DNA of 64,000 bases from Nephrocerus scutellatus (GCA_947095585.1 OX352763.1:68833024-68897023); one strand, 5' to 3'; shown: positions 1-11,404, counted from the first letter of the stretch. Notes: generated by a model from the letters alone, not told the origin. Program-made: numbers and translations.

Positions 1-40
1 AAAACCAACTAGGGGTGGTACCCCGATATAACTAACTGCA

Positions 41-1693
41 ATGAGTAAAACGAAAGGAACTATTACCCCAGATGGTAAGCCAGACAATCTGGTGAATCCA
101 TCCTTCAAGGAGGCCGGTCCCATGGATTCTGGGGGGGACCAACCATTGCGTAATAAGGATGATGAAAATCCATTTCAGAGAAACCGAGTATACTATGATC
201 ACCAACTATAAAAACAACACATCAGAAACATGAAAATCTGTTTAATCCTTTCAACAAAAAGGATCGAAGTGTCAGTGAAAGTGAATCATACTCAAAAGTG
301 AAATCTTCCCAAGCTGATGGGATCGAATTAAATGAGACTGTGACTTCTCAGGAGAAAGTAAATGTAGCACAAAACTCTGCTACAAGCAATAAAATTAGTG
401 CATTGGAGCAGATTGTTGAAGAGCTTAAAAAAGACATTGCTCAGTTGAAAGCTGATAACCTCAAGCTTTCGTATGAACTTCAGCAACGAAATGAATCAGG
501 CAACTAAATGAAAGTTGAAACTTATCCTCAGTACGTTACTGATGAGGAGGAACTTACGCGTGAAACTGATTGGATCTTGAAGAAAACAAAAAAGAATCAT
601 AAGAAAAGAAAAGCGAGCTGCTCACTAGAAGTTAACATAAGTACTTCAGAGAAGGAAACTAATAACGGGCAACCTCAACCTATAAGGAACAAAATACTAG
701 TAGAAAAACCTGTCCAAAATGAAAAGCCTACAAGAAGGAAAGTTAAACCTCCTCCGGTAATTCTTAGTAACGTAGTGAAAAAAATGCTGAGCGAAAAAAA
801 CATTAAACCCGAAATAAAGCTGCTGAATAATAATCAACTTAAGATCAACGTGGTTGATGAAGATGATTACAGAAATCTAAGTGGACTGCTTAATAAGACT
901 GATATTGAATGGCATTCTTATGAAAATAAACTCACCAGGGCAATTAGAGTAATGGCAAGAGGACTCCATCCGTCTTGTAAGCCCGATGAGATTAAGGAAG
1001 AGCTTAGTAATAAAGGGTTCAACATAATTAATGTGGTTAATGTCACGAAGAAAGTGAAAGAAAATGGAAGCCAACTAGTTCCATTACCACTTTTTATGCT
1101 TTCATAACATAACATGGAGGATAGTAAGAAAATATTTGATATTAGACATATTCTTCATATGAAAGTTAAAATGGAAGCCAAAAGAAGGAATAGAGAAATT
1201 CCTCAATGTAAGAGATGCCAACGCTTCGGCCACACAGTGAAATTTTGCAAAAGAGAAGCTAATTGTGTCAGATGTGCAGGTAAGCACTTAACGGCTGACT
1301 GCACGATTCCAAAAACAAACAAACCCAAGTGCTCAAACTGCCATGAAGAGCACCCAGCCAGCTACCGTGGTTGTTTGGTAGCTAAGGAATTGAAAAAAAA
1401 AGAGAAATATAAATACGAAGCAAAATCAGAGGGGAAAACCCGAGTTACTTGCTACCTCAAAAATAGTTAAAGGTTTCACCTATTCTGATGCAGCAAAAAC
1501 CGCATCTAGAGGCCCTGGTACTGAGGATAGTGTGAAAGAAAATGATAATACGAATATGCTAAGCTTCATAGAAAGAATGATGTCCATGATGGATAAAATT
1601 ACGTCAAGACTAGACAGCTTAGAAAGCAGGTATGCTGTTAAGCATACAAACAACATGCCTTGTACGTCGAATAATGTTAGACAAAAAAATTAG
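41..1693 (+). pseudogene. Broken ORF1 (Gag-like, zinc knuckles) of the Jockey-like element
   Basis: The likely start is ATG 41. The reading moves to frame 1 near 195-205, is interrupted by TAA at 505-507 and 1105-1107, and shifts again near 1436 to end at TAG 1691-1693, overlapping ORF2. The C-terminal part carries three cysteine knuckles: CKRCQRFGHTVKFC, CVRCAGKHLTADC and a third starting CSNCHEEH (about 1207-1370). Proteins of this family bind element RNA and form the ribonucleoprotein. A charged, coiled-coil-like stretch (about 400-470) precedes the knuckles. With two frameshifts and two in-frame stops, no complete ORF1 protein can be made from this copy. The continuation beyond 1470 was found by reading the adjacent frame. 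Confidence 0.8.
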
Positions 1694-4340
1694 AATTGTT
1701 ACCTGGAATGCCAATGGTATTCTCAGCAAAAAGCTTGAGCTTGAACTGTTTCTTCATGTCCATAATATAGATATATGTCTCGTATCTGAATCGCACTTAA
1801 ACAATCAACATAAAATAAGTCTTCGAGGTTATAAAGTATATAACGCAGCGTACCCAAGTAATTACGGTATGGGAGGCAGTGCTGTAATTGTGAAGAATGA
1901 TATAGATCATTACGAGTTTGGAAAAGTGGAGAACCCAGACATGCAACTTGCAATAGTCACAATCAATTCCGCCAAACAAAAGATTAATGTGTGTGCATTA
2001 TATTGTCCGCCCGGACCAAAAATTACAAAAGAAATATACAAAGATGTAATTGCCCAGTTCGGAGATAGGTTTATTCTTGGAGGTGACTACAACGCTAAAC
2101 ATACCGACTGGGGCTCCAGATTAACGCTCACAAGAGGTAGACAACTACGAGAAGCAATTAGAGATCTAGGATGTCGTTATCATTTAACAGGAAAGCCTAC
2201 GTATTGGCCAACTGATACAAACAAAATTCCTGATTTGCTGGATTTTTTTATAACAAAGAGGATAGCTGAAAATTTCATTAGCATTGATGAAAATTATGAC
2301 CTCAACTCTGACCATTCTGCAGTTATGCTAACGTTAAGTGAAAAAATTGTCAAAAAAGCAAGTAAGCCGACTCTTTGCAATTCATCCACAAATTGGTTGG
2401 GCTTTGTGAGAGACTTAGTTGGAAAAATAGACTTATCAGTCCCACTAAATAATATTGAACAGTTAGAGCATGCGGCCGAAGTCTTTATGCTGAATATTCA
2501 GAACGCAGCATGGAGCAACTCAAAAGTGGTAGAGCATAAAAACGTTAGTAATAAGTACCCAGCTCATGTCATTGAGATGTTAAGACTGAAACGTAGGGCT
2601 AGAAGAAAATGGCAGCAGTCACGTCACCCTGATGATAAGAGAACCCTAAATAATAAAACACAGATTTTGAGCAGAGAAATAAAAAGGCTTAAAGAGAATT
2701 CTTTTGTTAGCTACATGGAAAACTTGTCTACAACTAAAGAATCAAACTACTCGTTATGGAAAGCTACAAGTAATGTGAAAAGACCGGTTTCTCACATGGC
2801 ACCTATCAGAAAAGCTGATGGCTCATGGGCGAGGAGTGATTTAGAAAAAGCTGAAGAATTCGGGAATCATCTTGCTGAAATCTTTACGCCTAATAATATA
2901 GACTCTGATTTTGTGCTGGAGCAAGTAGAAAACAGTCGTGAAAGTAACATCCGTCAAATTCGAGTAAAGGAGCTTAAGAAAGAAATTAAAAATCTGAAAC
3001 TGAACAAAGCTCCAGGCTTTGATCTAATAACAGCAGACATATTAAAGAATCTCCCATCCAAAGCTTTAACATGGTTAAGTTATATAATGAATGCGGCCCT
3101 AAAGTTCCGGTGCGTCCCAGGCACATGGAAAGTTGCTGAAATTATCATGATAAATAAACCTGGAAAACCTGCGTATGAAGCTAAATCGTACAGACCGATA
3201 TCGCTGCTTCCCATGATGTCTAAACTTTTTGAAAAACTATTGTTAAATCGAATACAGCCTTTAATAGAAAGTTGTAATATTATTCCGAACCATCAATTTG
3301 GGTTCCGTGCAAAACATTCTACCATAGAACAGGTTCACCGAATTACTAATGTTATAGAAAAAACACTCGAAGAAAAGAAAATCTGCTCCACAGTTTTTCT
3401 CGATGTGGCGCAAGCCTTCGACAAAGTTTGGCATCCAGGTCTCATTCATAAACTTAATTGCTTTTTGCCTAAAGGTTATGTAGAAATCCTAGAGTCATAT
3501 TTATCTGAAAGATCGTTTAGAGTGAAACAAGGAAATGAATACTCTCCATTAAAAGAAATTAATGCAGGAGTACCCCAAGGCAGTATATTGGGCCCAGTTC
3601 TATACTTGATTTACACAAGTGATATTCCACAAACAGATAATGTAATGCTTGCAACATTTGCAGATGACACTTCAGTAATGGCTGTTGGCTCAAACATCAA
3701 TGAAGCTACGGATAAACTACAAACAGCTGTTAATGTGATCTCTAATTGGTGCAATAAATGGAAAATTAAACTAAATGAAGTGAAATCCACCCACGTAAAC
3801 TTCACAAATAGGAAAATCGAAACCCTTCCTGTTAAAATAAATGACGTTGTAATTCCACATGATAACAAAGCAAAATATCTAGGAATGACACTAGATGCAA
3901 AACTTAGATGGAAAGAACACATCAAGATAAAAAGGAAAGAGCTCGATTGCAGATACAAAAATATGTATTGGCTGATTGGACGGCGCTCAAAATTATCGAT
4001 ATACAACAAAATTTTGATTTACAACCAAATTTTAAAACCGGTGTGGACGTACGGTATTCAACTATGGGGCTGTGCTAAGCGGTCTAATCTTCAAAGTATC
4101 CAAACTTTTCAAAACAAAGTACTACGCAATATACTGAATGCACCTTGGTATGTTCGCAATACTGATATTCATAGAGACATCAAAATCCCATCAGTGGTGG
4201 AGGAAATAAAGAAATTTGCTGCAAAGCATAAAGTTCGGCTAAACCAACACGTTAATGTGGAAGCCTCAAGTTTGCTTCACATTCAAAATGTTATGAGGCG
4301 ACTTAAAAGGACCAACCCGTTAGAGTTGGGTTTAATTTAA
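1674..4340 (+). CDS. ORF2: apurinic-type endonuclease plus reverse transcriptase (Jockey-like)
   Basis: An uninterrupted frame of 888 codons from ATG 1674; an in-frame ATG at 1632 is less likely because homology-like sequence begins just after 1674. The N-terminal endonuclease shows RIVTWNANG, SESH, GGDYNAKH and SDHSAV, the usual catalytic landmarks. The central RT shows NKAPGFDLITADIL, KSYRPISLLPMMSKLFEKLL, FLDVAQAFDKVWH, AGVPQGSILGPVLY and the catalytic FADD at about 3656-3667. The end reads RTNPLELGLI, typical of Jockey-type tails. The enzyme nicks chromosomal DNA and copies element RNA at the nick in the nucleus. Length fits the family (about 850-950 residues). All motifs are present, so it may be active in trans if transcribed. 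Confidence 0.92.
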   Translation: MLDKKIRIVTWNANGILSKKLELELFLHVHNIDICLVSESHLNNQHKISLRGYKVYNAAYPSNYGMGGSAVIVKNDIDHYEFGKVENPDMQLAIVTINSAKQKINVCALYCPPGPKITKEIYKDVIAQFGDRFILGGDYNAKHTDWGSRLTLTRGRQLREAIRDLGCRYHLTGKPTYWPTDTNKIPDLLDFFITKRIAENFISIDENYDLNSDHSAVMLTLSEKIVKKASKPTLCNSSTNWLGFVRDLVGKIDLSVPLNNIEQLEHAAEVFMLNIQNAAWSNSKVVEHKNVSNKYPAHVIEMLRLKRRARRKWQQSRHPDDKRTLNNKTQILSREIKRLKENSFVSYMENLSTTKESNYSLWKATSNVKRPVSHMAPIRKADGSWARSDLEKAEEFGNHLAEIFTPNNIDSDFVLEQVENSRESNIRQIRVKELKKEIKNLKLNKAPGFDLITADILKNLPSKALTWLSYIMNAALKFRCVPGTWKVAEIIMINKPGKPAYEAKSYRPISLLPMMSKLFEKLLLNRIQPLIESCNIIPNHQFGFRAKHSTIEQVHRITNVIEKTLEEKKICSTVFLDVAQAFDKVWHPGLIHKLNCFLPKGYVEILESYLSERSFRVKQGNEYSPLKEINAGVPQGSILGPVLYLIYTSDIPQTDNVMLATFADDTSVMAVGSNINEATDKLQTAVNVISNWCNKWKIKLNEVKSTHVNFTNRKIETLPVKINDVVIPHDNKAKYLGMTLDAKLRWKEHIKIKRKELDCRYKNMYWLIGRRSKLSIYNKILIYNQILKPVWTYGIQLWGCAKRSNLQSIQTFQNKVLRNILNAPWYVRNTDIHRDIKIPSVVEEIKKFAAKHKVRLNQHVNVEASSLLHIQNVMRRLKRTNPLELGLI

Positions 4341-4566
4341 AAAAAATTTTAGTAGCGCTGGAAAACTAATTAGTTTTCCAACTGTTTAAAATTATTTAGT
4401 ACAATCCCAAAGAACTGACACGAAAATTAATAGTTAGCCTATCAAGACTAGTTTTAATACTAACAAGGGAGGAGGTTTTTAGTGGGTGTGAGTCCCACAG
4501 TACCCACATTGGGTCTCTTTCAAGATTTTCCTCCTTCCCCAAAACAAAAAAAAAAAAAAAAAAAAA
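4341..4566 (+). other. 3' UTR and poly(A) tail of the Jockey-like element
   Basis: A short non-coding stretch after the ORF2 stop ends in a pyrimidine-rich segment (CCTCCTTCCCC) and 21 consecutive A residues at 4546-4566, which mark the 3' integration junction. No clear target-site duplication was identified because the 5' boundary is not visible. Confidence 0.75.
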
Positions 4567-4640
4567 CTTTCTCGAAAAAATAAGAGATTAAAAATCTCAA
4601 TTAAAAATATAAATAGTGAAAAACTTAAATGTAATAAAAT

Positions 4641-4883
4641 TCAGGAGAATTTCAATTCTAACGGGGGAGAGGAGAGGAATCCTGTTTTATTCAGATCCAC
4701 TGGGATACCACCAGATCCAGGGGCCTTATTATTTTTGAGTTGATTTATCGCTCTGATTACTTCGTCTATGCTTTGTGGCGGTAGCATAGTGTGGTCTTCG
4801 GTCATTGGTGGAGCCTCCAATTCCTCAGTTAGCTGGCCATTAAGCCCACTGTGGAAAAGTGACAACGAAATCTTACCAAACAA
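4641..4883 (-). pseudogene. Non-LTR reverse transcriptase fragment
   Basis: The minus-strand translation contains IDEVIRAINQLKNNKAPGSG followed by GIPVDL, the start of the RT domain in many non-LTR retrotransposons. Only this N-terminal RT piece remains, right after the Jockey poly(A) tail. It differs from the Jockey ORF2 upstream, so it is a separate, older fragment. Confidence 0.7.
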
Positions 4884-5007
4884 TTTAAAGATGGCGATGA
4901 AGCGTTAAGTAAGCGAAGAAAGAAAGCTGGCAAGAGATTTTGAGATTGAAGTGGATGAATGAACACGTCAGTCAGTTGATTGAGAAAGGGTAGCAACTCC
5001 GGAAGAT

Positions 5008-5660
5008 TTGGAAGGAAAGTGGCCACGAAAATGGATTTGTCCGCTTATTACCATCATCAATAAAAACAAAATTCCGCCCAAAATGAGATGCGTTGCCAAC
5101 GTAGCAGCCGAAGTAGCAAATGTGTCGCTTAACTGCTGTCTGTTAAAAGGTCCGGACAATTTGATTGCGTTGCCCGCTGCGTTGAGTCCAACTCGAGAGA
5201 ATCGTGTTATGGTAAATGCAGACGTCGCAGAAATGTTTTCACAGATCCGCATCATCTCGCAAGATCAGCAGTGTTAAAATTTTATATGGCGAGATGGAGA
5301 TCAATTGAAGGGGCCAACAACGTTCGTGATGCAATCCATGATGTTCGGTCCAACTTGCTCGCCATCGCAAGCTCAATGTAAAGAATCACCATGTCGAAAA
5401 TTTAGCCTGTCGCATCCTGAAGCCTCAAATGCTCTTTAACGCTTTATTTATGTCGACGATTATTTCGACAACTATGAAACAATTGAGGAGGCTGTCAAAG
5501 TAACTCGCGACGCTCTCAAGATCTGTCGTGAAATGGGTTTCAAGCTGTGCCAAGTCCAATCAAATGTTGAGGATTTGTTGACCCAAATGCCACAAGAGAA
5601 CGTCAAGCAAGATTTGGTGAATCTGAATGTCGAGGAATCTGAAACCTACACGACGAAGCT
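5008..5660 (+). pseudogene. BEL/Pao reverse transcriptase fragments
   Basis: The first block (5008-5277) reads like the Pao RT core, with KMRCVANVAAEVANVSLN, LLKGPDN and VMVNADVAEMFSQIRI matching the pattern of conserved finger and palm segments. After a stop at 5275, shifted frames continue with RT-like text such as DYFDNYETIEEAVK (about 5455-5500), apparently from the segment after the catalytic motif. Reading is broken by several stops, so nothing functional remains. Confidence 0.78.
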
Positions 5661-5862
5661 CTTGGGAATGTTCTGAAAGCCGTCCGAAGACATTTTTATT
5701 TTCAAGAGAAGCTCCGACGGTTTGCTGAGAAATATGATAGACGAAAATTACTGTCCGATGAAGCGGGCAGCTCTGAGCGCCTTTGAAACTCCTGTCAATA
5801 CCAATATTGGAACTTGAAGCTGCAAAACTTGGCGCAAGGCTGGCAAAGACTAGCTTCATTCG

Positions 5863-6138
5863 TTGAAGATTGTTAAACGCTATTTACTAAGTGACTCGAA
5901 GTGTACGCTGTCCAGAATTCGCTCGCCAAACGCCAAACTTCCATCTTTTGAGGCTCATCGCGTTAATGAAATTTTGGAGATGACTGCAGCAGATGAATGG
6001 CTTTACGTACCATCAGATTTGAATGTCGCTGACGACGCGACGAAAGTGACGAAGCACAACGATGAGGAAGCTGGTTCGCTTGTTTGGTTTGTCGGTCCCA
6101 AATTCGCTTTCAATCCAGTCGAAGATTGGCCGATTTAA
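5863..6138 (+). pseudogene. BEL/Pao RNase H C-terminal fragment
   Basis: The fragment includes SDSKCTLSRIRSPNAK, AHRVNEILEMTAADEWLYVP and LNVADDATK. These correspond to the RNase H end and connector seen in Pao polyproteins (SDS, then HRVxEI, then ADxATR). The domain start with its first catalytic aspartate lies upstream and is disrupted. The frame ends at TAA 6136-6138, apparently a nonsense change inside pol, because integrase-like pieces follow. Confidence 0.75.
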
Positions 6139-6465
6139 CAGCTCAATGGTGGCTATCTAAACGTGGGTGAAGTTCAAGTTCACTACCATAATGTGGACTC
6201 GCATCCGATCAACCGAATCACCTCGAGATTTCGAAGTAACTGGTCAACGCTTGTGCGTGTCGTAGGATGGATGCTACGGGCCTCAAACCTTTTTTTATTG
6301 AAAGAAAATAAGGACAAAAGAGAACAATATTTATCAATAAAAGAACTAAACGAGCGGATAATGCGATTTTTCGTTTCATACAACTCGAGGTGTTCGCAGA
6401 AACTTGGTCGGCGATAATTAAAGAGGCTGAAGCATCGCCAGACGACGAACTCGGCAAATGGAGCT

Positions 6466-6850
6466 TCCGTGTGCCTGCGAATCTAAATTCGTTGTCGTTG
6501 ACAATGGATCAAAAAGAAAAATTGATACGTCTCCAAACCCGTGATGCAACTTTGAAAAGTGCATTTAGCGCGAAAAATCCTATCTTGCTGCCACCGTGTG
6601 CCTGCGCAGCTAAATTCTTTATCGTTGACAATGGATCAAAAAGAAAAACTGATTCGTCTCCAAACCCGTGATGCAACTTTGAAAAGTGCATTTAGCGCGA
6701 AAAATCCTATCTTGCTGCCACCGTGTGCCTGCGCAGCTAAATTCTTTGTCGTTGACAATGGATCAAAAAGAAAAATTGATTCGTCTCCAAACCCGTAATG
6801 CAACTTCGAAAAGCGCATTTAGCGCGAAAAAAACCAATCTTGCTGCCACC
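6466..6850 (+). repeat. Three tandem copies of a 127-bp unit inside the BEL relic
   Basis: The same sequence recurs with its ATGGATCAAAAAGAAAAA at 6504, 6631 and 6758, a spacing of exactly 127 bp. Each unit encodes LIRLQTRDATLKSAFSAKN-like text from the pre-integrase linker. 127 is not a multiple of three, so each added copy changes frame. The units are very similar to one another, so the triplication is younger than most of the decay around it. Confidence 0.88.
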
Positions 6851-6855
6851 GTATC

Positions 6856-7549
6856 ATGTTTTCGTGCAACTTTATCTGCGTCATTTGCACGAGAGAAACG
6901 GCCATATGGGAATCAAAGCAAACGATTGCAGACGCTCGAGAAAAGGTTTGGATTAAATCGATTCGTCAATCGCTCAACAAGGTGATCTCATCGTGTCAAA
7001 CTTGCAAGAATATGAATGTAAAGCCGATCAGGCCAACAAAAGGAAATCTCCAGTTGTCACCGATAGCCTTCGATGAACGTCGAAGCGAAGTCAAACGCTG
7101 GTGTATGATATTCACTTGTCTCACCTTCCGAGCATTTTACATAGAGTTACTGAGCGATATGTAGTCGGATCAGGTACTCCTAGCAATCCGTCGCTTTATT
7201 GCTCGACGAGGACCATTGAAAACGCTGTTTTCCGATAACGGCACAACAAACTTTGTTGGAGCCGATCGCCTATTGAAGAAAGATATCCGAGAAATGCAAC
7301 GAAACCTGTCGGAAGCGATTATAAAAAAAAATGCAACTGGACTGGTGCTTCATTCCAGTTTATTGGCCATGGAAAGGAGGAGCTTGGGAGCATCTGATTG
7401 GATACATAAAAAAGTGTATCAAATTCTGCTTGGCGGGCGAAGTGCCGAGTGAATCCGTTCTGAGAAACGCGCTGATCGAAGCAGAGTTGATAACCTCCAA
7501 GAGACCGTTGACCCACACTCCGATCAACCCGAAAGATGAAGAACCGTAA
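6856..7549 (+). pseudogene. BEL/Pao integrase fragments
   Basis: Frame-hopping pieces spell a Pao-type integrase. A zinc-binding segment (VISSCQTCKNMNVKP) comes first, then the core start (FTCLTFRAFYIELLSD), the second catalytic region (KTLFSDNGTTNFVGA), and the third (WKGGAWEHLIGYIKKCIK) with its glutamate. These are followed by LIEAELITSKRPLTHTPINP. Integrase joins element cDNA to the chromosome. A stop at about 7162, frame changes near 6890 and 7330, and missing sequence make this a remnant. Confidence 0.82.
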
Positions 7550-7740
7550 ACTACGAACTTGGCATTTGCATTTTGCCCAGTCAATGAACGAAACGACTTA
7601 TCGAGGTTGAGTCGAAACCGAGTAGCCCACTTGGTGCAAAAGTTTCAACGGCGTTGGGAACGCGAATATCTGCCAGTGATCGCAGATGAGATCAGATTAC
7701 CCTCTTTGTATTTGCAGTATGTGCAACGCAGTGTATAATG

Positions 7741-7985
7741 CGTCATACCGCGGACTCTTTGGTAGAACATCCGCGCCTGGCGCGGTCCTCGCTTTCTCTA
7801 CGGTTCTATAAGATTGTTGTATTGCTCGGTAAGCAACATTCTTACGTATAGTCGCTAGCTTACATTCGTCATCGAATCAGTCGTTACAATCTCTACGACT
7901 ACTGCCTAAAGTGGAGCCCGATCACTTCCAAATTCTTACAAAAATTGTTGTCTATCAGAGATACACATGCGTATAAAATTTGAAG
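7741..7985. other. Unassigned stretch after the BEL relic
   Basis: No coding signal is seen. The position just 3' of integrase and the mixed promoter-like text would fit a decayed LTR, but no second copy was found to prove it. Confidence 0.3.
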
Positions 7986-9311
7986 AAAATCGGGTAAATT
8001 TAGTAAATAAAATTTAGTCCTACATACCGAATTTCGTGCGAATCGCTTGAGAAATTGCTAAGTTCCCGCAATTCCAGACCATTGTGACCATATTCCAGAA
8101 TTTCTATAGGAACAGGTCTTAAAGTCACATCTTAGTCAAACATGCCGAATTTCGTGTGAATCAATTGAGAAATTCCTTTGTTCTCGAAATTCCAGACCAT
8201 AATATAGTCCTACATACCAAATTTCATATGAATCGCTTAAGGAATTGCTTTGTTCACGAGACTCCAGACCATAATTACCTTATTCTAGAATTTCCATAGG
8301 AACAAGTCTTATAGTCGCATCTTAGTCCTACATACCGAATTTCATGCGAATCGCTTGAAAAATTGTTTTGTTCCCGAAAATCCGGACCATATTCCTGGAT
8401 TTTTATAGGAACAAGTCTTATAGTCGCATCTTAGTCCTACACACCGAATTATGTGCGAATCGCTTGAGAAATTGCTTTGTTCCCGAAATTCTAGATCATT
8501 ATGGCCATATTCCAGAATTTCCATACGAACAAGTCTTAAAGTCGCATCTTAGTCCTACATATCATATTTTATGTGAATCGTTTGAGAAATTGATTTGTTC
8601 CTGAAACTCCAGACCATAATTACCATATTCCAGAATTTCCATAGGAACAAGTTTTATAGTCGCATCTTAGTCCTACATACCGAAATTCAGGCGAATCGCA
8701 TGAGAAATTGATTTGTTCCCGGAACTCCAGACCATAAATACCATATTCCAGAATTTCTAAGGAACAAGTCTTATAGTCGCATCTCAGTCCTACAGACCGA
8801 ATTTCATGCGAATCGCTTGAGAGATAGCTTTGTTCTCGAAACTCCATTTCCATAGGAACAAGTCTTATAGTCGCATCCTAGTGCTACATACAAAATTTCA
8901 TGTGAATCGCTTAAGACATTGCTTTGTTCCCGAAACTCTAAACCATAATTACCATATTACAGAATTACCATAGGAACAAGTCTTATGTTCACATATAAGT
9001 CCTGCATACCGAATTTTATGCGAATCGCGTTAGTAATTGCTTTGTTCCCGAAATTACAGACCATAATGATCATATTCCAGAAATTCCATACGAACAAGTC
9101 TTATAGTCGCATCTTAGTCCTACATTCCGAATTTCATGCGAATCGCTGTAGAAATTGCTTTGTTCCCGAAATTCCAGAACATAATGAGCATATTCCAGAA
9201 TTTTCATAGGAATAAGTCTTATAGTCGCATCTTAGTCCTACATACCGAATTTCGTGCGAATCGCTTGTGAAATTGCTTTGTTCCCGAAATTCCAGATCAT
9301 AAAGACCATAT
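7986..9311 (+). repeat. Degenerate ~118-bp satellite array, left block
   Basis: About 12 diverged copies of one unit are present. A recurrent landmark (AGTCCTACATACCGAATTT and variants) occurs near 8015, 8133, 8204, 8323, 8432, 8551, 8669, 8786, 8880, 8999, 9117 and 9234, so spacing is mostly 107-119 bp with some shortened units. Other unit landmarks are CGAATCGCTTGAGAAATTGC and CATAGGAACAAGTCTTATAGT. Small ORFs on either strand here are by-products of the repeat. Confidence 0.9.
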
Positions 9312-11404
9312 TCAGTTGTCTCCCAAACGCCGCTGTCCACGGTCGTGCTGCTCTCCAGCGAACGCGAATTGAAAAAAAAAAAAATAAACAACTGCGTCGT
9401 ATTGTCTGGTTGCGCTAAACAGTCAACGGTTCGCGTGATCGGCCAAACAACAAGTGCAAAGTGCAGTGTGTGTGTCCATGTGCCCCATCATCAATAGCGC
9501 AGCTAAAGAAACATAACTGTCGTATGTTTTTCATGCGGCAGTTTGTTTATGATCTAGTTCTTTAGCTATAAGAATAACGGATTGTGAGTGTTTGTTTCTT
9601 TTGGTGATTTAACTCATTTTGTCGTGAAGGCATAACACTGGCGACAATTTGTGTTAATAATACAATTTGAGACAACTCTTCTCAATTCGGTTAAAAGAAG
9701 CGGTAAGTTGTGTTTTGTGTGTTTGTTTTTTGTAGTTCTGTCTAATTTCAGAGTGGATCTCAGCAACATACGTGGGCTGAGAACGAATTCGTTGTATTCA
9801 CACATGTAAATGTCCACAGTCCAGCAATTCTGGCACTAAGCGAAACTCAAGTATTTGTGAATTCTGATACTTCAGATTAAAATCTGCCTGGGTATTGCTT
9901 AGTGCCATTATTTTTCCCACGACGCGGGCTCACAATATATGTCCGTATTGATGTTGCGTTACCATTGCGTAAGCTTTTCCATCTATCATATTCTTTTGGA
10001 CTCTTCCCGAGAAGTTAGAAAACAGCCTTTGTCCAGCCCATACCCAAAAAAGGTGAGCCGTCGTCTCCTTCTTCGTACCGACCCATAGCACTTGCATCCA
10101 TTCTTCCAAGGTCATGGAAACGCTGATAAAATAGCTCATGAAGTATCTTGAAACCAATGAAATCCTTAGTGACCGGCAGTACGGATTTCGTGGGCAACGT
10201 GCCACTGGTGAATTGATGGTATATCTCACCGAACAGTGGAACCGGTCTTTGCATCAAATTGGTGCAAAGCTGTTGCACTCGTGCCTGCCTTTGGTGTCTA
10301 TGATAAACTGCTTCATTGGATTAGAAGCTTTCTTTTGGACCGCTCAATTCAAGTTGTTTTGGACGGTTTCAAGTCTGAAATACACCACATAAATGCTGGC
10401 GTTCCCCAAGGCTCTGTTCTGTCCCCGACACTCTTTCTCATTTTTAGTAATGATCTCTTATCTGTGACTTCTAATCCAATTCACTCTTTCGCTGACGACA
10501 GCACTGTCAACTTCTCATATAAGTTTGAGGAACGTCCATCCACCTCTCATGTAGAACTCAAACAACTTCGTATGTTAAGCACGTTAAATTCTGACCTAGA
10601 GAGCATAATAAAATGGGGAGAAAACAATCGAGTATAATTTAACGCTTCTAAAATCCAACGCTGTCTCCTATCGTCCAAGCGAATCCCAAATCCCATGCCA
10701 TTATCCATGAATGGCACTTGCATCGAGGAAACTGAAAATCTCGCAATTGTCGGTATGTGCGTTAACGACAAGCACATATTTACCGTCGCAAAAATGCTGC
10801 AAAATGTTTAGGTTTTCTAACCCGGTGCAAGAAATATTTCACTCCCTGTGATCTGGTTACTATCTACAAGGCTTTTATTCGCCTTAACTTGAGTACAATT
10901 GTCATATTTGGTTTGGTGCGCCTAAAAGCACCTTGCATCAACTATATAGAATACAAAACCGTGCGATAAAACTTATCGGTGACGAAAACATTGCGAAATC
11001 TTTAGATTCGCTTGAACACCGCAGGAACGTCTCCTGCTTGTCACTGTTTTATCGCTTCTTCCACCAGCGGTGCTCAAGATAAATAGCCAGTTGCATGCCA
11101 CCTCTCCTTGAATTCAACCGCAATACTCGTGGCCCTCTAAATGCTCATCAGTTTACCCTTAAGCCCATCTTCGGACGTACAGTTAAGTTCAGGGATTCGT
11201 TCTTCAGCCATACAACACGTATGTGGAATGCTCTGCCAAGCTCTGTCTTTCCAGATCACTATGATCCACAGGCATTCAAGACACAAGCTCATAGAAATCT
11301 CCTTTCTTCTTCTACTTTTCCTAAACGCCCACGCTGTGCCAAGCATATTGCCGAGCATAATAATGGAGCAAACCCCTTTTCGCGTGCTTTTTGTGCAAGC
11401 ATTT
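9312..11404 (+). mobile_element. Decayed CR1/Jockey-like non-LTR retrotransposon between inverted satellite blocks
   Basis: The left part (9312-9990) looks like a 5' UTR plus the beginning of an endonuclease ORF (NIRGLRTNSLYSH and LALSET-like text at about 9760-9850). Most of the endonuclease is missing, and the sequence passes directly into RT at about 9990. The C-terminal tail ends near 11370. It is the same family as the split element at 20967-22320 and 29827-30945, which reads on the minus strand. Confidence 0.8.
9990..11370 (+). pseudogene. Non-LTR reverse transcriptase and C-terminal tail, broken
   Basis: RT segments appear in shifting frames: a YRPIALAS-type motif near 10077, ILSDRQYGFRGQRATGEL at about 10160-10215, AFGVYDKLLHWIRSFLLDRS, INAGVPQGSVLSPTLFLIFS and the catalytic FADD at about 10488-10500. 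The tail continues with GPLNAHQFTLKPIFGRTVKF and MWNALPSSVFP to about 11370. TAA at 10635-10637 and at least three frameshifts interrupt it. The protein would copy element RNA at a chromosomal nick. This copy lacks an endonuclease and an open frame. Confidence 0.83.

Larger units (their letters stand above)
1..4566 (+). mobile_element. Jockey-like non-LTR retrotransposon
   Basis: Two overlapping reading frames (a zinc-knuckle Gag-like ORF1, then an endonuclease plus reverse transcriptase ORF2) are followed by a short 3' UTR and a 21-A tail at 4546-4566. This order, with a ~20-bp ORF1/ORF2 overlap and no LTRs, is the Jockey-clade plan. The 5' end may lie just before the window. ORF1 is broken and ORF2 is open, so the copy is probably young but not autonomous as read. 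Confidence 0.9.
4960..7740 (+). mobile_element. Degraded BEL/Pao LTR retrotransposon, internal region
   Basis: Scattered plus-strand fragments follow the order RT, RNase H, integrase, as in BEL/Pao pol. Numerous stops and frameshifts separate them. Gag, protease and the RT catalytic YVDD were not recognised as intact pieces. No LTR pair was found. Its sequence differs from the BEL at 22326-29821, so it is a different, much older family member. Confidence 0.82.

Noticed and set aside
8342..9391. Several 60-85 codon ORFs on both strands
   Set aside because: They are produced by the ~118-bp satellite unit and repeat the same peptide text; no start, domain or conservation beyond the repeat.
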